Assembly: GCA_964605775.1 (NCBI GenBank)
Contig: CAZSDU010000011.1
Coordinates: 16,542 to 80,541 of the forward strand
From: CAZSDU01 sp964605775
GTDB lineage: Bacteria; Bacteroidota; Bacteroidia; Bacteroidales; FEN-979
DNA length: 64,000 nucleotides
Direction: 5' to 3'
The position numbers and the translations under genes are program-made. Positions within the stretch are counted from its first letter, which is position 1, and each line of letters starts with the position of its first letter. The notes beneath the pieces were generated by a model, which did no database searches, was not told the origin of the DNA, and saw nothing but the letters and a program-made list of their open reading frames with translations. This document shows, in pieces, positions 16,400-24,038 of this stretch.

Positions 16400-16588
16400 A
16401 AAAAAGTCAGGGTTTTCATTTCTTCTTTCACATCCTCCTTATTTTTGCAATGAAGAACCTGCTCATCCATGAAATTGAAATTTTCGGGGGAATCGTATTG
16501 CTGAATACTGGATAAAACTGATTGTTGCTCCCATTAACAGTATTCCTGGGAACAGGAATGTTTTAATTTTGCTCCTATTGCTCATGAT

Positions 16589-18586
16589 TTATTGATGATT
16601 TACTGAATTCTGTATCTTTTTCTTTATATTATCAAATACTTCCTTCGCAACTTTCCCATGCAAGCTGTCGGTATTGACCTGCATGGCCATCGATAGGTCC
16701 AAAGCCGGAATATATTCCATGATAGTGATATAACCGGGAGCAAAACCGGTATGTCCGTAACAGTCCAAGCCATTGGTTTCTCCAATAATACAACCGAGCC
16801 CGTACCTTGCATTCGCGGGAAGGGTTGTGGAAAGAAGGGAAGGGGTGATCATACATTTTCTCATGTCAGTTGAAAGCATTTGTCCGCCATAGAGTTTCCC
16901 TGCCCAGGAGGCAAGGTCTGATACATTTGTAATCAGTCCGCCACCTGTCCATTCAAGCTGGGGATTGAATGCATACTGACCCTTATTCACAACCTTAGGT
17001 GGTAGCAATATCTCCTCTGTGAGTTCGGTATAGCCCGGAATGAGACCAGGTAGATTCCTGCTATAGACAGGAAAGGTATGGGAAAGTTTGCAGGGGACCA
17101 GTATCATTTCATTCAGTACATCTTCATATCGTTTTGATGTTGCTTTTTCGATGATCGCTCCCAGCAGGATGTAGTGTGAATCGGAATAAGCCCATCCTGC
17201 CCCTGGTGGATTTGAAGATGGATCATTTTTAATGAAGTCCATGCGTTCTTCAACACTCCATGTTTTGTCTGGATCCTTGTGAACCTCTTGCCAGAGTTCT
17301 TTATGATTAACATATTCGGGTACACCAGCGGTATGATTCAGTAACATGGCCAGGGTAATTTCCCCGGCATTGGGAATATTCCGGAACCAGGCCTCATTGC
17401 CCAGGTAATCGGAAGCTTTTGCATTTAACCTGAGCTTTCCCTGTTCGACAAGTTTCAAAACTACTGCTGCCACAAAAGTCTTACCCACGCTCCCTGAAAA
17501 CATCAAGCCCCCGGAGGGCATGGGAATCAGTTTTTCCATATCAGCATATCCCGCTACCAGAGAAAGGTGTGTTCCGTCATGGAACCGCAGGGCTAAGGTA
17601 ACTCCAGGCACTCCCTGATTTCGGATCATCGCATCCAGTTCCTCCTGAATTTCTTCTCTTCCGTCAAGCCAGTGCAACAGCTTAAGTGTAAACCGGGCAT
17701 TCTGCGGAGCATCCGGGGAATTAAACCCTACCGGAAACTGTGCGTTCGCGATCTGTGCGGTGAACATGGCAGCTTCACCAAACACAGCAACTTTTCCTTT
17801 GCCATAGTTCAGCAGGGCTCCCTGTTGGAGGCCATCCAGGCTTTGCCGTGGTATTCCAGGTTGAAAATTCCATGCTGTATCTGGCTGAATGGACCAGTGT
17901 TCAGGCCTGAAGCTGAGTACCGGAATGGCTGCGGTTGGAGATTTGAATGCCGAACCGGTAAAGGTGACGACTTTGTCAACAGGCTCCGGTACCTTATCTC
18001 CGTAAGTTATGGGTGATTCCCGGAGTGAACTGTCAACCTTGGTGAAGCAGGAAGGAGGCCAGGATCGTTCAGCGGTAAAGGCAAATCCATTTAGGAATTC
18101 AAATCCAAATGCTTTTCCGAGCTGGGATGCTGCTCCTGCAAAAGGCATATGGTCGGCTATGAGCAGCAAACAGCCGCCGTTTCTGACCCATTGTACGATC
18201 AGCGCAATCTCTTCGCCGGTGAATGCCGGGGGAGTAGGCAGTATCCACCTGCCAACATTGGAAGCATCGAGCGCATTGGCAATCACCAGTATCCTGCAGT
18301 CTTTCAGATTATCCAAGCTAACGACAGATGCGATCAAGGAACCCACCCTGTAACCATCTTGTTCTAATAGTTTACTGAAAGCAAAAAAACCTCCCCCTTT
18401 GGTATGAAAGTTATGATGCGCTTGATCAATCAGCACGATGGGGCCATGAGAAAAGGGATAGGCAGGATGCGGATTATTAAACCTGAAAACTGTATCTGGT
18501 GCCTGTTGAGCCCGTGCATCAACTGACAGGACAGCAAGGAAAAGAAGCGAGGGCAGTAATGAATTGAAAGGTCTGAAGTGTTTCAT
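16589..18586 (-). CDS. Fusion of GATase/ThuA-like domain and class C beta-lactamase-like serine hydrolase
   Basis: 665 residues with a signal peptide (MKHFRPFNSLLPSLLFLAVLSVDARAQ). Residues 45-310 look like a DUF4350/ThuA-type Rossmann domain (VLIDQAHHNFHTKGGG, WVRNGGCLLLIADHMPF, YGKGKVAVFGEAAMF). Residues 315-660 form a beta-lactamase class C/esterase domain with Ser366-Val-Gly-Lys369, Tyr467-Ser-Asp and a HTG in place of KTG. The catalytic SxxK and Tyr are kept, so hydrolase activity is plausible, perhaps on peptidoglycan stem peptides or esters; antibiotic hydrolysis is not implied. The fold of the first half is inferred. It is followed by the FGE-like gene after 189 bases. Confidence 0.82.
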   Translation of the reverse strand: MKHFRPFNSLLPSLLFLAVLSVDARAQQAPDTVFRFNNPHPAYPFSHGPIVLIDQAHHNFHTKGGGFFAFSKLLEQDGYRVGSLIASVVSLDNLKDCRILVIANALDASNVGRWILPTPPAFTGEEIALIVQWVRNGGCLLLIADHMPFAGAASQLGKAFGFEFLNGFAFTAERSWPPSCFTKVDSSLRESPITYGDKVPEPVDKVVTFTGSAFKSPTAAIPVLSFRPEHWSIQPDTAWNFQPGIPRQSLDGLQQGALLNYGKGKVAVFGEAAMFTAQIANAQFPVGFNSPDAPQNARFTLKLLHWLDGREEIQEELDAMIRNQGVPGVTLALRFHDGTHLSLVAGYADMEKLIPMPSGGLMFSGSVGKTFVAAVVLKLVEQGKLRLNAKASDYLGNEAWFRNIPNAGEITLAMLLNHTAGVPEYVNHKELWQEVHKDPDKTWSVEERMDFIKNDPSSNPPGAGWAYSDSHYILLGAIIEKATSKRYEDVLNEMILVPCKLSHTFPVYSRNLPGLIPGYTELTEEILLPPKVVNKGQYAFNPQLEWTGGGLITNVSDLASWAGKLYGGQMLSTDMRKCMITPSLLSTTLPANARYGLGCIIGETNGLDCYGHTGFAPGYITIMEYIPALDLSMAMQVNTDSLHGKVAKEVFDNIKKKIQNSVNHQ

Positions 18587-18973
18587 ATTAACCTCTGAGC
18601 AGATTATTAATCCAAAAGTTACAGACTGAATAAATGATTTTTCTTAGCCTGTCGAGCACTTTCCTCTTAAACTGCATCCGCCTGTTCGGAGCCGGCAAAA
18701 CAGAAGTAATGCCAATCAGTAAAAAAATGATGAGCAAGCGCATAAGACAGAGTGAATACACAAAGTTATGGCAGAATTCACTTACAACAACTATAATCGG
18801 TGATCGCCGCTATTATCTTGATGATTTGCCTTCCTTCATTTCTTCAAAAAAATCCTGCTTTTTCTTAGATTCCCGGCGATGCATGATCTCCTACCGGTCG
18901 CATGGATCATTTACTGAGCAAATAAACAAGACCCGGAAAATGCCAATAGCATCCATGGGATTAATGGGCTGCA
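18587..18973 (-). other. 387-base stretch without a supported gene
   Basis: On the minus strand a 51-codon frame (18588-18743, MRLLIIFLLIGITSVLPAPN...) ends one base before the ATG of the fusion protein and could be a leader peptide. A second 23-codon frame begins at about 18885. A 115-codon plus-strand frame (18634-18981) lacks any family resemblance and overlaps the response-regulator stop. None is convincing. The region probably holds the promoter and leader of the fusion gene. Confidence 0.3.
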
Positions 18974-19687
18974 TCATTTGAATTGTTCCCCACCGATAAC
19001 CTTCATCCGGTACCCGACATTATGAATGTTCTCTATGAGCAGACCGGGATCGGCTTTCAGCATTTTGCGCAGACGGGAGATGAAGACATCCAGACTGCGG
19101 CTGGCAAAGAAATGATCGTTCCCCCAGACTTTAATCAACAGATCTTCGCGTTTGATGACCTGGTTCATGTTTTCTGCGAAATGCAAAAGGAGCTCGTTTT
19201 CCCGGCGGGTAAGCGTCAGGCTTTCTCCAAATCCGCTGAGCTGTTGATTGGCCGGGGCGAAAAGGAATTGTCCCAGGGTGATTGTGCTTTTTAATTTAAG
19301 GGGAGGAGCTAGGATTTTACTTCTTTTCAGAAAGATTTCAATCTTCAGCAGTAGTTCCTCTATACTAAAAGGCTTGGTGATATAATCATCAGCGCCAAGC
19401 TGAAGTCCGAAAATGCGGTCTTCACGGGCTGAACGGGCAGTGAGGAAGAGGATGGGAATTTCCTGATTCTTCTCCCTTATACTGGAAGCCAGAGTAAAAC
19501 CATCCATTTTTGGAAGCATGACATCAAGAATGCAGAGATCATAGGTCTTTTCATTGATCATCTCCAATGCCCTCACGCCATCTTCACAATAATCAACCGC
19601 ATAACCTTTCATTTCAAGATTATCGCGGGTAACAAATGAAAGGGTGGTATCATCTTCAACGTACAGCAGACTGGCTTTCTTTTCCAT
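18974..19687 (-). CDS. rprY: OmpR-family response regulator (RprY-like)
   Basis: 237 residues. A receiver domain (1-120) has the acidic pair Glu11/Asp12-Asp13, the phospho-acceptor Asp55 in CILDVMLPKMDGF, Thr in LFLTAR and Lys in TKPF. A winged-helix DNA-binding domain (about 135-232) follows with LTRRENELLLHFAEN and SRSLDVFISRLRKML...NVGYRM. It forms an operon with the sensor kinase, 6 bases downstream of the kinase stop. Bacteroidota RprXY is the closest system I know. OmpR-type regulators bind direct repeats at 10-11 base spacing; exactly such an array lies in front of the operon at 20994-21063. Confidence 0.9.
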   Translation of the reverse strand: MEKKASLLYVEDDTTLSFVTRDNLEMKGYAVDYCEDGVRALEMINEKTYDLCILDVMLPKMDGFTLASSIREKNQEIPILFLTARSAREDRIFGLQLGADDYITKPFSIEELLLKIEIFLKRSKILAPPLKLKSTITLGQFLFAPANQQLSGFGESLTLTRRENELLLHFAENMNQVIKREDLLIKVWGNDHFFASRSLDVFISRLRKMLKADPGLLIENIHNVGYRMKVIGGEQFK

Positions 19688-19693
19688 GATTCA

Positions 19694-20962
19694 TCAGGGT
19701 TTTAGCGGGATCTCAAGGGTAAAAACGGCACCCTTACCGGGTTCGCTGCCGAGCCGGATCTTCCACCCATGCGCCCGGCAGATGATTTTAACATAATACA
19801 AGCCCAGGCCGAATCCTTTCACGTCATGAATATTACCCGAAGGGATACGAAAAAACTTTTCAAAAACCCGGTGGTGGTATTTGGGGTCTATACCCGGTCC
19901 GTTATCGGTCACGCTGATTAACACCACATCTTTTTCTTTTCGTGTCATGATCTGTATCAAAGGATTATCCCCGGCATATTTCAGGGCATTATCGGTCATG
20001 TTGTAGAGGATGCTGCTCAGGTGAAGGATATCAGCTTCAACCTTATCTACGGCATCATCCAGGCTTACTTCAATCTTTGCGGAACTGCCATGGTTGGCCT
20101 TGAAGTTATCCGTCAGGGTCCGGATCAGTTCGTTCAGGGCAATCCTTTCCTTTTTCAGTTGTATCCTGTTTTTTTCGAGACTGGCGATCTGGAGCAATTT
20201 CTCCACCAGGAAGTTCAGTCGTTGGGTTTCCTGTTTGATGATCCATCCATACCTGGATAAGCGTATCGGATCATTGACTATGTCAGGGTGAACCAGTATA
20301 TCGGCAGAAATGTTAATGCTTGAAATGGGGGTCTTGAATTCGTGGGTCATGGTGTTGATGAAATCCTTTTGCATTTCTGAAAACCTTTTTTGCTGAAGGA
20401 TGATAAAGATGGCATACACAAAAAAAATGACCGACAGCAGCAGAATGACTGTAAAGAAAAACCAGATGGCCATATCTCCGGCCACTGAACTTCTCAATGA
20501 AGGGAAACGGATTCCGAAATAATAAAGGTATCCGCTGTATTTAGGTAAATTGACCGTGAGTTTTGGGGACTTGCTGGCGCCATTGGTGGAGATATAGTCG
20601 CCGTAAACCATTTTGTCGGTATGGCAATCATAAATGGCATACTCATAGTCCGTTTGCAGGTTCAGTTTCTCAAATTCTTTTTTCAGGTAAAACTCAAGGA
20701 TGTTGGCATCAATCATGCTGTTCAAATCCACCACGAAATAATTCGAACTGAGTTGCCGTACCGGGTTCCCGTAAGGAAGTGTGGTGGCATTTAGCCTGCT
20801 TATTTTTTCTGCCACATTTTTCAATCCGATCTCAATGGTTTGAAAAAACTGTTTTTCCCTGATGTTCCAGGCCTTGTGCAGGAAATAGGCCTGAACACTG
20901 ATAATCCCGATAATGGAAATGGCTCCCAGCAGGACAACGAACCGGATTTGTTTATGCCGCAT
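19694..20962 (-). CDS. rprX: Sensor histidine kinase (RprX-like)
   Basis: 422 residues in the inner membrane. TM1 is at about 8-29, followed by a periplasmic sensor part of about 130 residues (30-163) and TM2 at about 164-190 (AIWFFFTVILLLSVIFFVYAIFIIL). The DHp domain has the phospho-acceptor His207 in NTMTHEFKTPISS. The ATPase domain has the N box LYNMTDNALKYA, the G1 box DNGPGIDP, the F box FEKFFRI and the G2 box GFGLGLYYV. There is no HAMP domain of normal length between TM2 and DHp. The signal sensed is unknown. The gene comes first in the operon with the response regulator. A TACTTTTA near-consensus -7 box lies 8 bases upstream at 20970-20977. Confidence 0.9.
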   Translation of the reverse strand: MRHKQIRFVVLLGAISIIGIISVQAYFLHKAWNIREKQFFQTIEIGLKNVAEKISRLNATTLPYGNPVRQLSSNYFVVDLNSMIDANILEFYLKKEFEKLNLQTDYEYAIYDCHTDKMVYGDYISTNGASKSPKLTVNLPKYSGYLYYFGIRFPSLRSSVAGDMAIWFFFTVILLLSVIFFVYAIFIILQQKRFSEMQKDFINTMTHEFKTPISSINISADILVHPDIVNDPIRLSRYGWIIKQETQRLNFLVEKLLQIASLEKNRIQLKKERIALNELIRTLTDNFKANHGSSAKIEVSLDDAVDKVEADILHLSSILYNMTDNALKYAGDNPLIQIMTRKEKDVVLISVTDNGPGIDPKYHHRVFEKFFRIPSGNIHDVKGFGLGLYYVKIICRAHGWKIRLGSEPGKGAVFTLEIPLKP

Positions 20963-20993
20963 ATCACTGTAAAAGTAAACAGAATTCAGGCGA

Positions 20994-21063
20994 TGTACAA
21001 GGCATTAACATTTTGTTTACACAGTTTTACATATCGTTTACAAAGATTTACAAGCCGTTAACC
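20994..21063. promoter_or_regulatory. Helically phased direct-repeat array (candidate RprY operator)
   Basis: Seven hexamers repeat every 10 or 11 bases: TGTACA 20994, TTAACA 21005, TTTACA 21016, 21026, 21037 and 21047, then TTAACC 21058. Four are identical. The spacing is one helical turn, the layout used by OmpR/PhoB-type dimers on direct repeats. The array lies between the divergent rprXY-like operon and the DUF1573 gene. It ends 21 bases before the likely -7 box of the latter (GATCTTTG, 21085-21092) and starts 17 bases beyond that of the former. Binding by the neighbouring regulator is inferred from position and spacing. Confidence 0.65.
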
Positions 21064-21130
21064 TGCTTATCAGAAATACAGGATGATCTTTGCCCTGTTT
21101 TCATTATTCATTCATTTAAAAACTTAACCC

Positions 21131-21568
21131 ATGAAAAAAATGACCCTTTTACTGGCGGTGATTGCTTCATTCGCCTGCTATGATGTCAATGCACAAAACA
21201 ACAGCGACAAAAATACGGTTGCTATTTCAACGATTAAAACCAATGGTCCTGTAGCAAAACTGGACAAAATGTCGATCGATTTCGGGAACATCGAAAAAGG
21301 TATCCCAAAAACGGCTAATTTCATCTTGACCAACGATGGCAATGAACCTTTAATCATTGCCACTGCGGTAGCATCCTGCGGATGTGCCAATCTCAAATAC
21401 GATAAAGAACCTATACTGCCAGGGAAGACAAGCACTATCTCGGTGACCTATAATGCCCTGGCCCCCGGAGCATTTATGAAAAGCATCACCCTGAAAACCA
21501 ATGCCGGTGATCAGCCCATTGTGTTACAGATCAAGGGAACGGTCGCTGAGAAAAAAATTAATCAATGA
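21131..21568 (+). CDS. DUF1573 domain exported protein
   Basis: 145 residues. A signal peptide (MKKMTLLLAVIASFACYDVNAQ) is followed by a DUF1573 immunoglobulin-like domain: KLDKMSIDFGNIEKGIPKTANFILTNDGNEPLIIATAVASCGCANLKYDKEPILPGKTSTISVTYN. The CGC motif and the DFGNI...F.N.G.EPL pattern are diagnostic. Function is unknown; these small periplasmic proteins are very common in Bacteroidota and often belong to stress regulons. It is divergent from the two-component operon across the phased repeat array, which suggests it is a target of that system. Its stop overlaps the convergent ABC-permease stop by 7 bases. Confidence 0.88.
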   Translation: MKKMTLLLAVIASFACYDVNAQNNSDKNTVAISTIKTNGPVAKLDKMSIDFGNIEKGIPKTANFILTNDGNEPLIIATAVASCGCANLKYDKEPILPGKTSTISVTYNALAPGAFMKSITLKTNAGDQPIVLQIKGTVAEKKINQ

Positions 21569-22344
21569 TGATCTGCATGCTTCCAAAAGCTTAGGGTTGC
21601 CCAGTATCCCAGGATAAAGGTCAGGAAAAGAATGATGTAACTGCTTAAATGAAGCTCCAGGCCTGGGGTATCCTTTGCAACCGCAAACAATCCTGGGATA
21701 GCCCAGGGGAAATAAGGCCCCAGGCCAATCAGCCCGATGAATTGTGCCATAATCATGGTAAGGATTACAAAGCCCAAGGGAGCAATGATCCCTCTGCTAT
21801 AACCGGATAAAAATGCAATGGGAGAACATAGCAATAATGTGAGCAGGGCGCTGATAAAGAAGTTTGTTGTGAAATGGGCAAAGTCAGAAGCTGACCAGTA
21901 AGGTAATTTCATGGCAAATCCCATGATAATACCAAAAATAAAAAGGATCAATGCAAGGATGATACAACACAGAAAGCTTGTTGTAAATTTTGCCATTACT
22001 ATGGAGGATCGCGGGACAGGCAAGGCCAGAATATCCTTCATGGTACGATCAAGATATTCACGGCCAAACACCCAGGTGGTGACAAACCCGAATCCAATCA
22101 AACCCAATGAAGACATGACCTGATTTAACAAAGAAAAATAACCCGACCAATCGTTTTCGCCGAACATTTTTGCTTTAGTGCCAATCATTCCCAATTTTCC
22201 GGCAATTTCAGGGTTGCGGGCAACAAAAAGCATCAGGCCCATCATCAGGGGAATGATGGCAAAAACGATCATGGTCACAAACAGAATCTTTGACTTGCGG
22301 GTTTTTATCAATTCCACGCTGAATGCTGTTAATACATTCTTCAT
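21562..22344 (-). CDS. ABC-2 type exporter permease subunit
   Basis: 260 residues with six hydrophobic segments arranged as in ABC-2 permeases: N-terminal ELIKTRKSKILFVTMIVFAIIPLMMG, then GFVTTWVFGREYLDRTMKDILALPVPR before TM3, the typical coupling region. It partners the ATP-binding protein encoded directly upstream, with start and stop overlapping by 4 bases (translational coupling). The substrate is unknown; a BcrAB/NatAB-like drug, peptide or ion exporter is the nearest guess. The operon is likely controlled by the TetR repressor encoded beside it. Confidence 0.88.
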   Translation of the reverse strand: MKNVLTAFSVELIKTRKSKILFVTMIVFAIIPLMMGLMLFVARNPEIAGKLGMIGTKAKMFGENDWSGYFSLLNQVMSSLGLIGFGFVTTWVFGREYLDRTMKDILALPVPRSSIVMAKFTTSFLCCIILALILFIFGIIMGFAMKLPYWSASDFAHFTTNFFISALLTLLLCSPIAFLSGYSRGIIAPLGFVILTMIMAQFIGLIGLGPYFPWAIPGLFAVAKDTPGLELHLSSYIILFLTFILGYWATLSFWKHADHH

Positions 22345-23264
22345 GACTGGCCTCCCCTCTCATCAATGGTTCTTAAAAAGTATGATTCCAAATCCTCTTC
22401 CAGCACATTGAGCAATAATGGTGGGACATGGTTGTTCACCAGTAACTCGGCAATTTTGTCGGGATTAACAATGGCGTCACTGTTATTAATTTCTAGCAAA
22501 TGATCTGGAGTTTCCATGAAATCAATCCCGTTTTTCCTCAGGACCGACCCGGCTGTAATATTGTCGCGTGTATTAATCTTTAACCGTTTCTGACACAGCA
22601 GTTCCAGTTGAGTTGTATTGATTTCCTGGATTAAGATGCCTTTATGAATGATCCCGATACGGGTTGCAAATTTTGATATTTCGCCCAAAATATGACTTGA
22701 AATAAAAACAGTACTCCCATGATTATGTGAAAGGTGATTCAGTAATTCCCTGATTTCGAAAATGCCGGCAGGATCCAGTCCGTTGGCCGGTTCATCAAGG
22801 ATCAGAATGGAGGGTCTATGGATCAAAGCCTTGGCAAGACCTAAACGCTGTGAATTGCCAAGGGATAAATGTTTAGTTTTGCGGTTGGCATATTGGGTTA
22901 GTTTGAGTTTATCCATGATTTCAGACACGGCTTCTTTTCCGGGAAGAAACCTTAAGCGTCGAATAATTTCAAGATTTTCCCTGACTGTCAGATCTGGATA
23001 GGAATAAGGGACTTCAACAAGATAACCTATTTCTTTCCAAAGCTCAAGATTGCCTGGTTCAACTCTTTTCCCGTTGATATAAGCTTTTCCGCTTGTCGGG
23101 TTGATCATTCCGAGCAACATACGTATGGTGGTGGTTTTTCCTGCCCCGTTCAGTCCAAGAAACCCATAGATTTCTCCTTTGCGGACGTTCAGTGAGATTT
23201 CCGAAACCGCGAGGACATCTTTGTATTGTTTGGACAGTTTTTCCGTATTAATAATTTCTTCCAT
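22341..23264 (-). CDS. ABC exporter ATP-binding subunit
   Basis: 307 residues. The N-terminal 215 residues are a standard ABC ATPase: Walker A GLNGAGKTT, Q-loop region, signature LSLGNSQRLGLAKAL (SLGN in place of SGGQ), Walker B ILILDEPANGLDP and a switch His in VFISSHIL. The remaining 90 residues are the C-terminal extension usual for BcrA/CcmA-like exporters. It is cotranslated with the permease. An 18-base perfect palindrome at 23301-23318, 37 bases upstream of the ATG, matches a second one at the TetR gene promoter, so repression by TetR and induction by a ligand of the exporter are likely. Confidence 0.92.
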   Translation of the reverse strand: MEEIINTEKLSKQYKDVLAVSEISLNVRKGEIYGFLGLNGAGKTTTIRMLLGMINPTSGKAYINGKRVEPGNLELWKEIGYLVEVPYSYPDLTVRENLEIIRRLRFLPGKEAVSEIMDKLKLTQYANRKTKHLSLGNSQRLGLAKALIHRPSILILDEPANGLDPAGIFEIRELLNHLSHNHGSTVFISSHILGEISKFATRIGIIHKGILIQEINTTQLELLCQKRLKINTRDNITAGSVLRKNGIDFMETPDHLLEINNSDAIVNPDKIAELLVNNHVPPLLLNVLEEDLESYFLRTIDERGGQS

Positions 23265-23300
23265 TTATTATTATCTTTTAAATTTGACCAAATCGTCTAT

Positions 23301-23318
23301 AAACCGAACATTCGGTTT
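23301..23318. promoter_or_regulatory. TetR operator, exporter side
   Basis: Perfect inverted repeat AAACCGAA-CA-TTCGGTTT lying 37 bases upstream of the ABC ATPase start and just behind the tetR stop. It agrees at 15 of 18 positions with the palindrome at 23940-23957. Confidence 0.75.
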
Positions 23319-23336
23319 GTAGCATGTTAAAAAAAA

Positions 23337-23939
23337 TCAGCCTGATATGTTTTTATAAATCGTATCGAAGGTATTCATTAGAAAATCCCTGAATGATCTT
23401 GGTTTATCGTTATTTACAAACCTCAGAAAAACCCCGTCGGTACAAAATAGAAAAAGGTTGGCGATTTCCTCATTACTAGAATTTGATGTTATTTCTCCAC
23501 CAGCCCGGGCAATACCAATTATTTTTTCCCATGCAAGCATATCCTTTTTATGGATTTCCAATTCCATGTGTAAAAAATCAGGAAAACGGCTGACGGCTTC
23601 AAACATGATGAGAAAAAAATTAAAATTGAAACTTTTATCATTGGAGCCGGTAAGCTGTTGGCTGATAGAAAACATGGCATTGTCGAGATAATCAACGTAT
23701 TGCCGGTAAAATGATTTCAGGGATATCTGGCTAAAGGAAGCATAGTCTACTGTCCCTATGGAAATGAAAAGGGTGACAATCTCGTTAAAAAGACTTTCCT
23801 TGTTTTTAAAATAATGATAGACTGCTCCTTTTGAAAGTCCGGATTGCTCAACAATTTCTTTCATGGTTACATCCCTGTAACTCTTCTGAAGAAAAAGGAT
23901 GAGGGAGGTTTTCAAGATATGTTCTTTGGAATCATTCAT
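23337..23939 (-). CDS. TetR/AcrR family transcriptional repressor
   Basis: 200 residues. The N-terminal DNA-binding domain is typical: HILKTSLILFLQKSYRDVTMKEIVEQSGLSKGAVYHYFKNKESLFNEI, with the recognition helix in SGLSKGAVYHYF. The C-terminal ligand-binding part is variable and its ligand unknown. Matching palindromes at its own promoter and in front of the downstream ABC exporter operon point to autoregulation plus control of the exporter. The tetR stop lies 72 bases upstream of the exporter ATPase start on the same strand, so read-through is also possible. Confidence 0.92.
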   Translation of the reverse strand: MNDSKEHILKTSLILFLQKSYRDVTMKEIVEQSGLSKGAVYHYFKNKESLFNEIVTLFISIGTVDYASFSQISLKSFYRQYVDYLDNAMFSISQQLTGSNDKSFNFNFFLIMFEAVSRFPDFLHMELEIHKKDMLAWEKIIGIARAGGEITSNSSNEEIANLFLFCTDGVFLRFVNNDKPRSFRDFLMNTFDTIYKNISG

Positions 23940-23957
23940 AAACCGACCGTTTGGTTT
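23940..23957. promoter_or_regulatory. TetR operator, autoregulatory side
   Basis: Near-palindrome AAACCGACCGTTTGGTTT touching the tetR ATG. It sits between the -7 box (23959-23966) and the start codon, so a bound repressor would block initiation. It differs from the operator at 23301 at three positions. Confidence 0.7.
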
Positions 23958-23958
23958 G

Positions 23959-23966
23959 CAAAAATA
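23959..23966 (-). promoter_or_regulatory. -7 promoter box TATTTTTG of tetR
   Basis: Exact TAnnTTTG element on the minus strand, 19 bases from the tetR ATG and next to the operator. Confidence 0.55.
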
Positions 23967-24038
23967 TTAATTTTTTTTATTCCCTGATATGATTTTCAAA
24001 TAATGTTTTAATGATCAGTAGAAGTGAAAGTCAATGGA

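Noticed and set aside
16400..16588. Small coding frame (30 codons, MDEQVLHCKNKEDV...) before the FGE-like gene
   Set aside because: Too short, overlaps the FGE-like start, no homologue recognised.
18634..18981. 115-codon plus-strand frame
   Set aside because: No signal, no family resemblance, no promoter box, and it overlaps the response-regulator stop.
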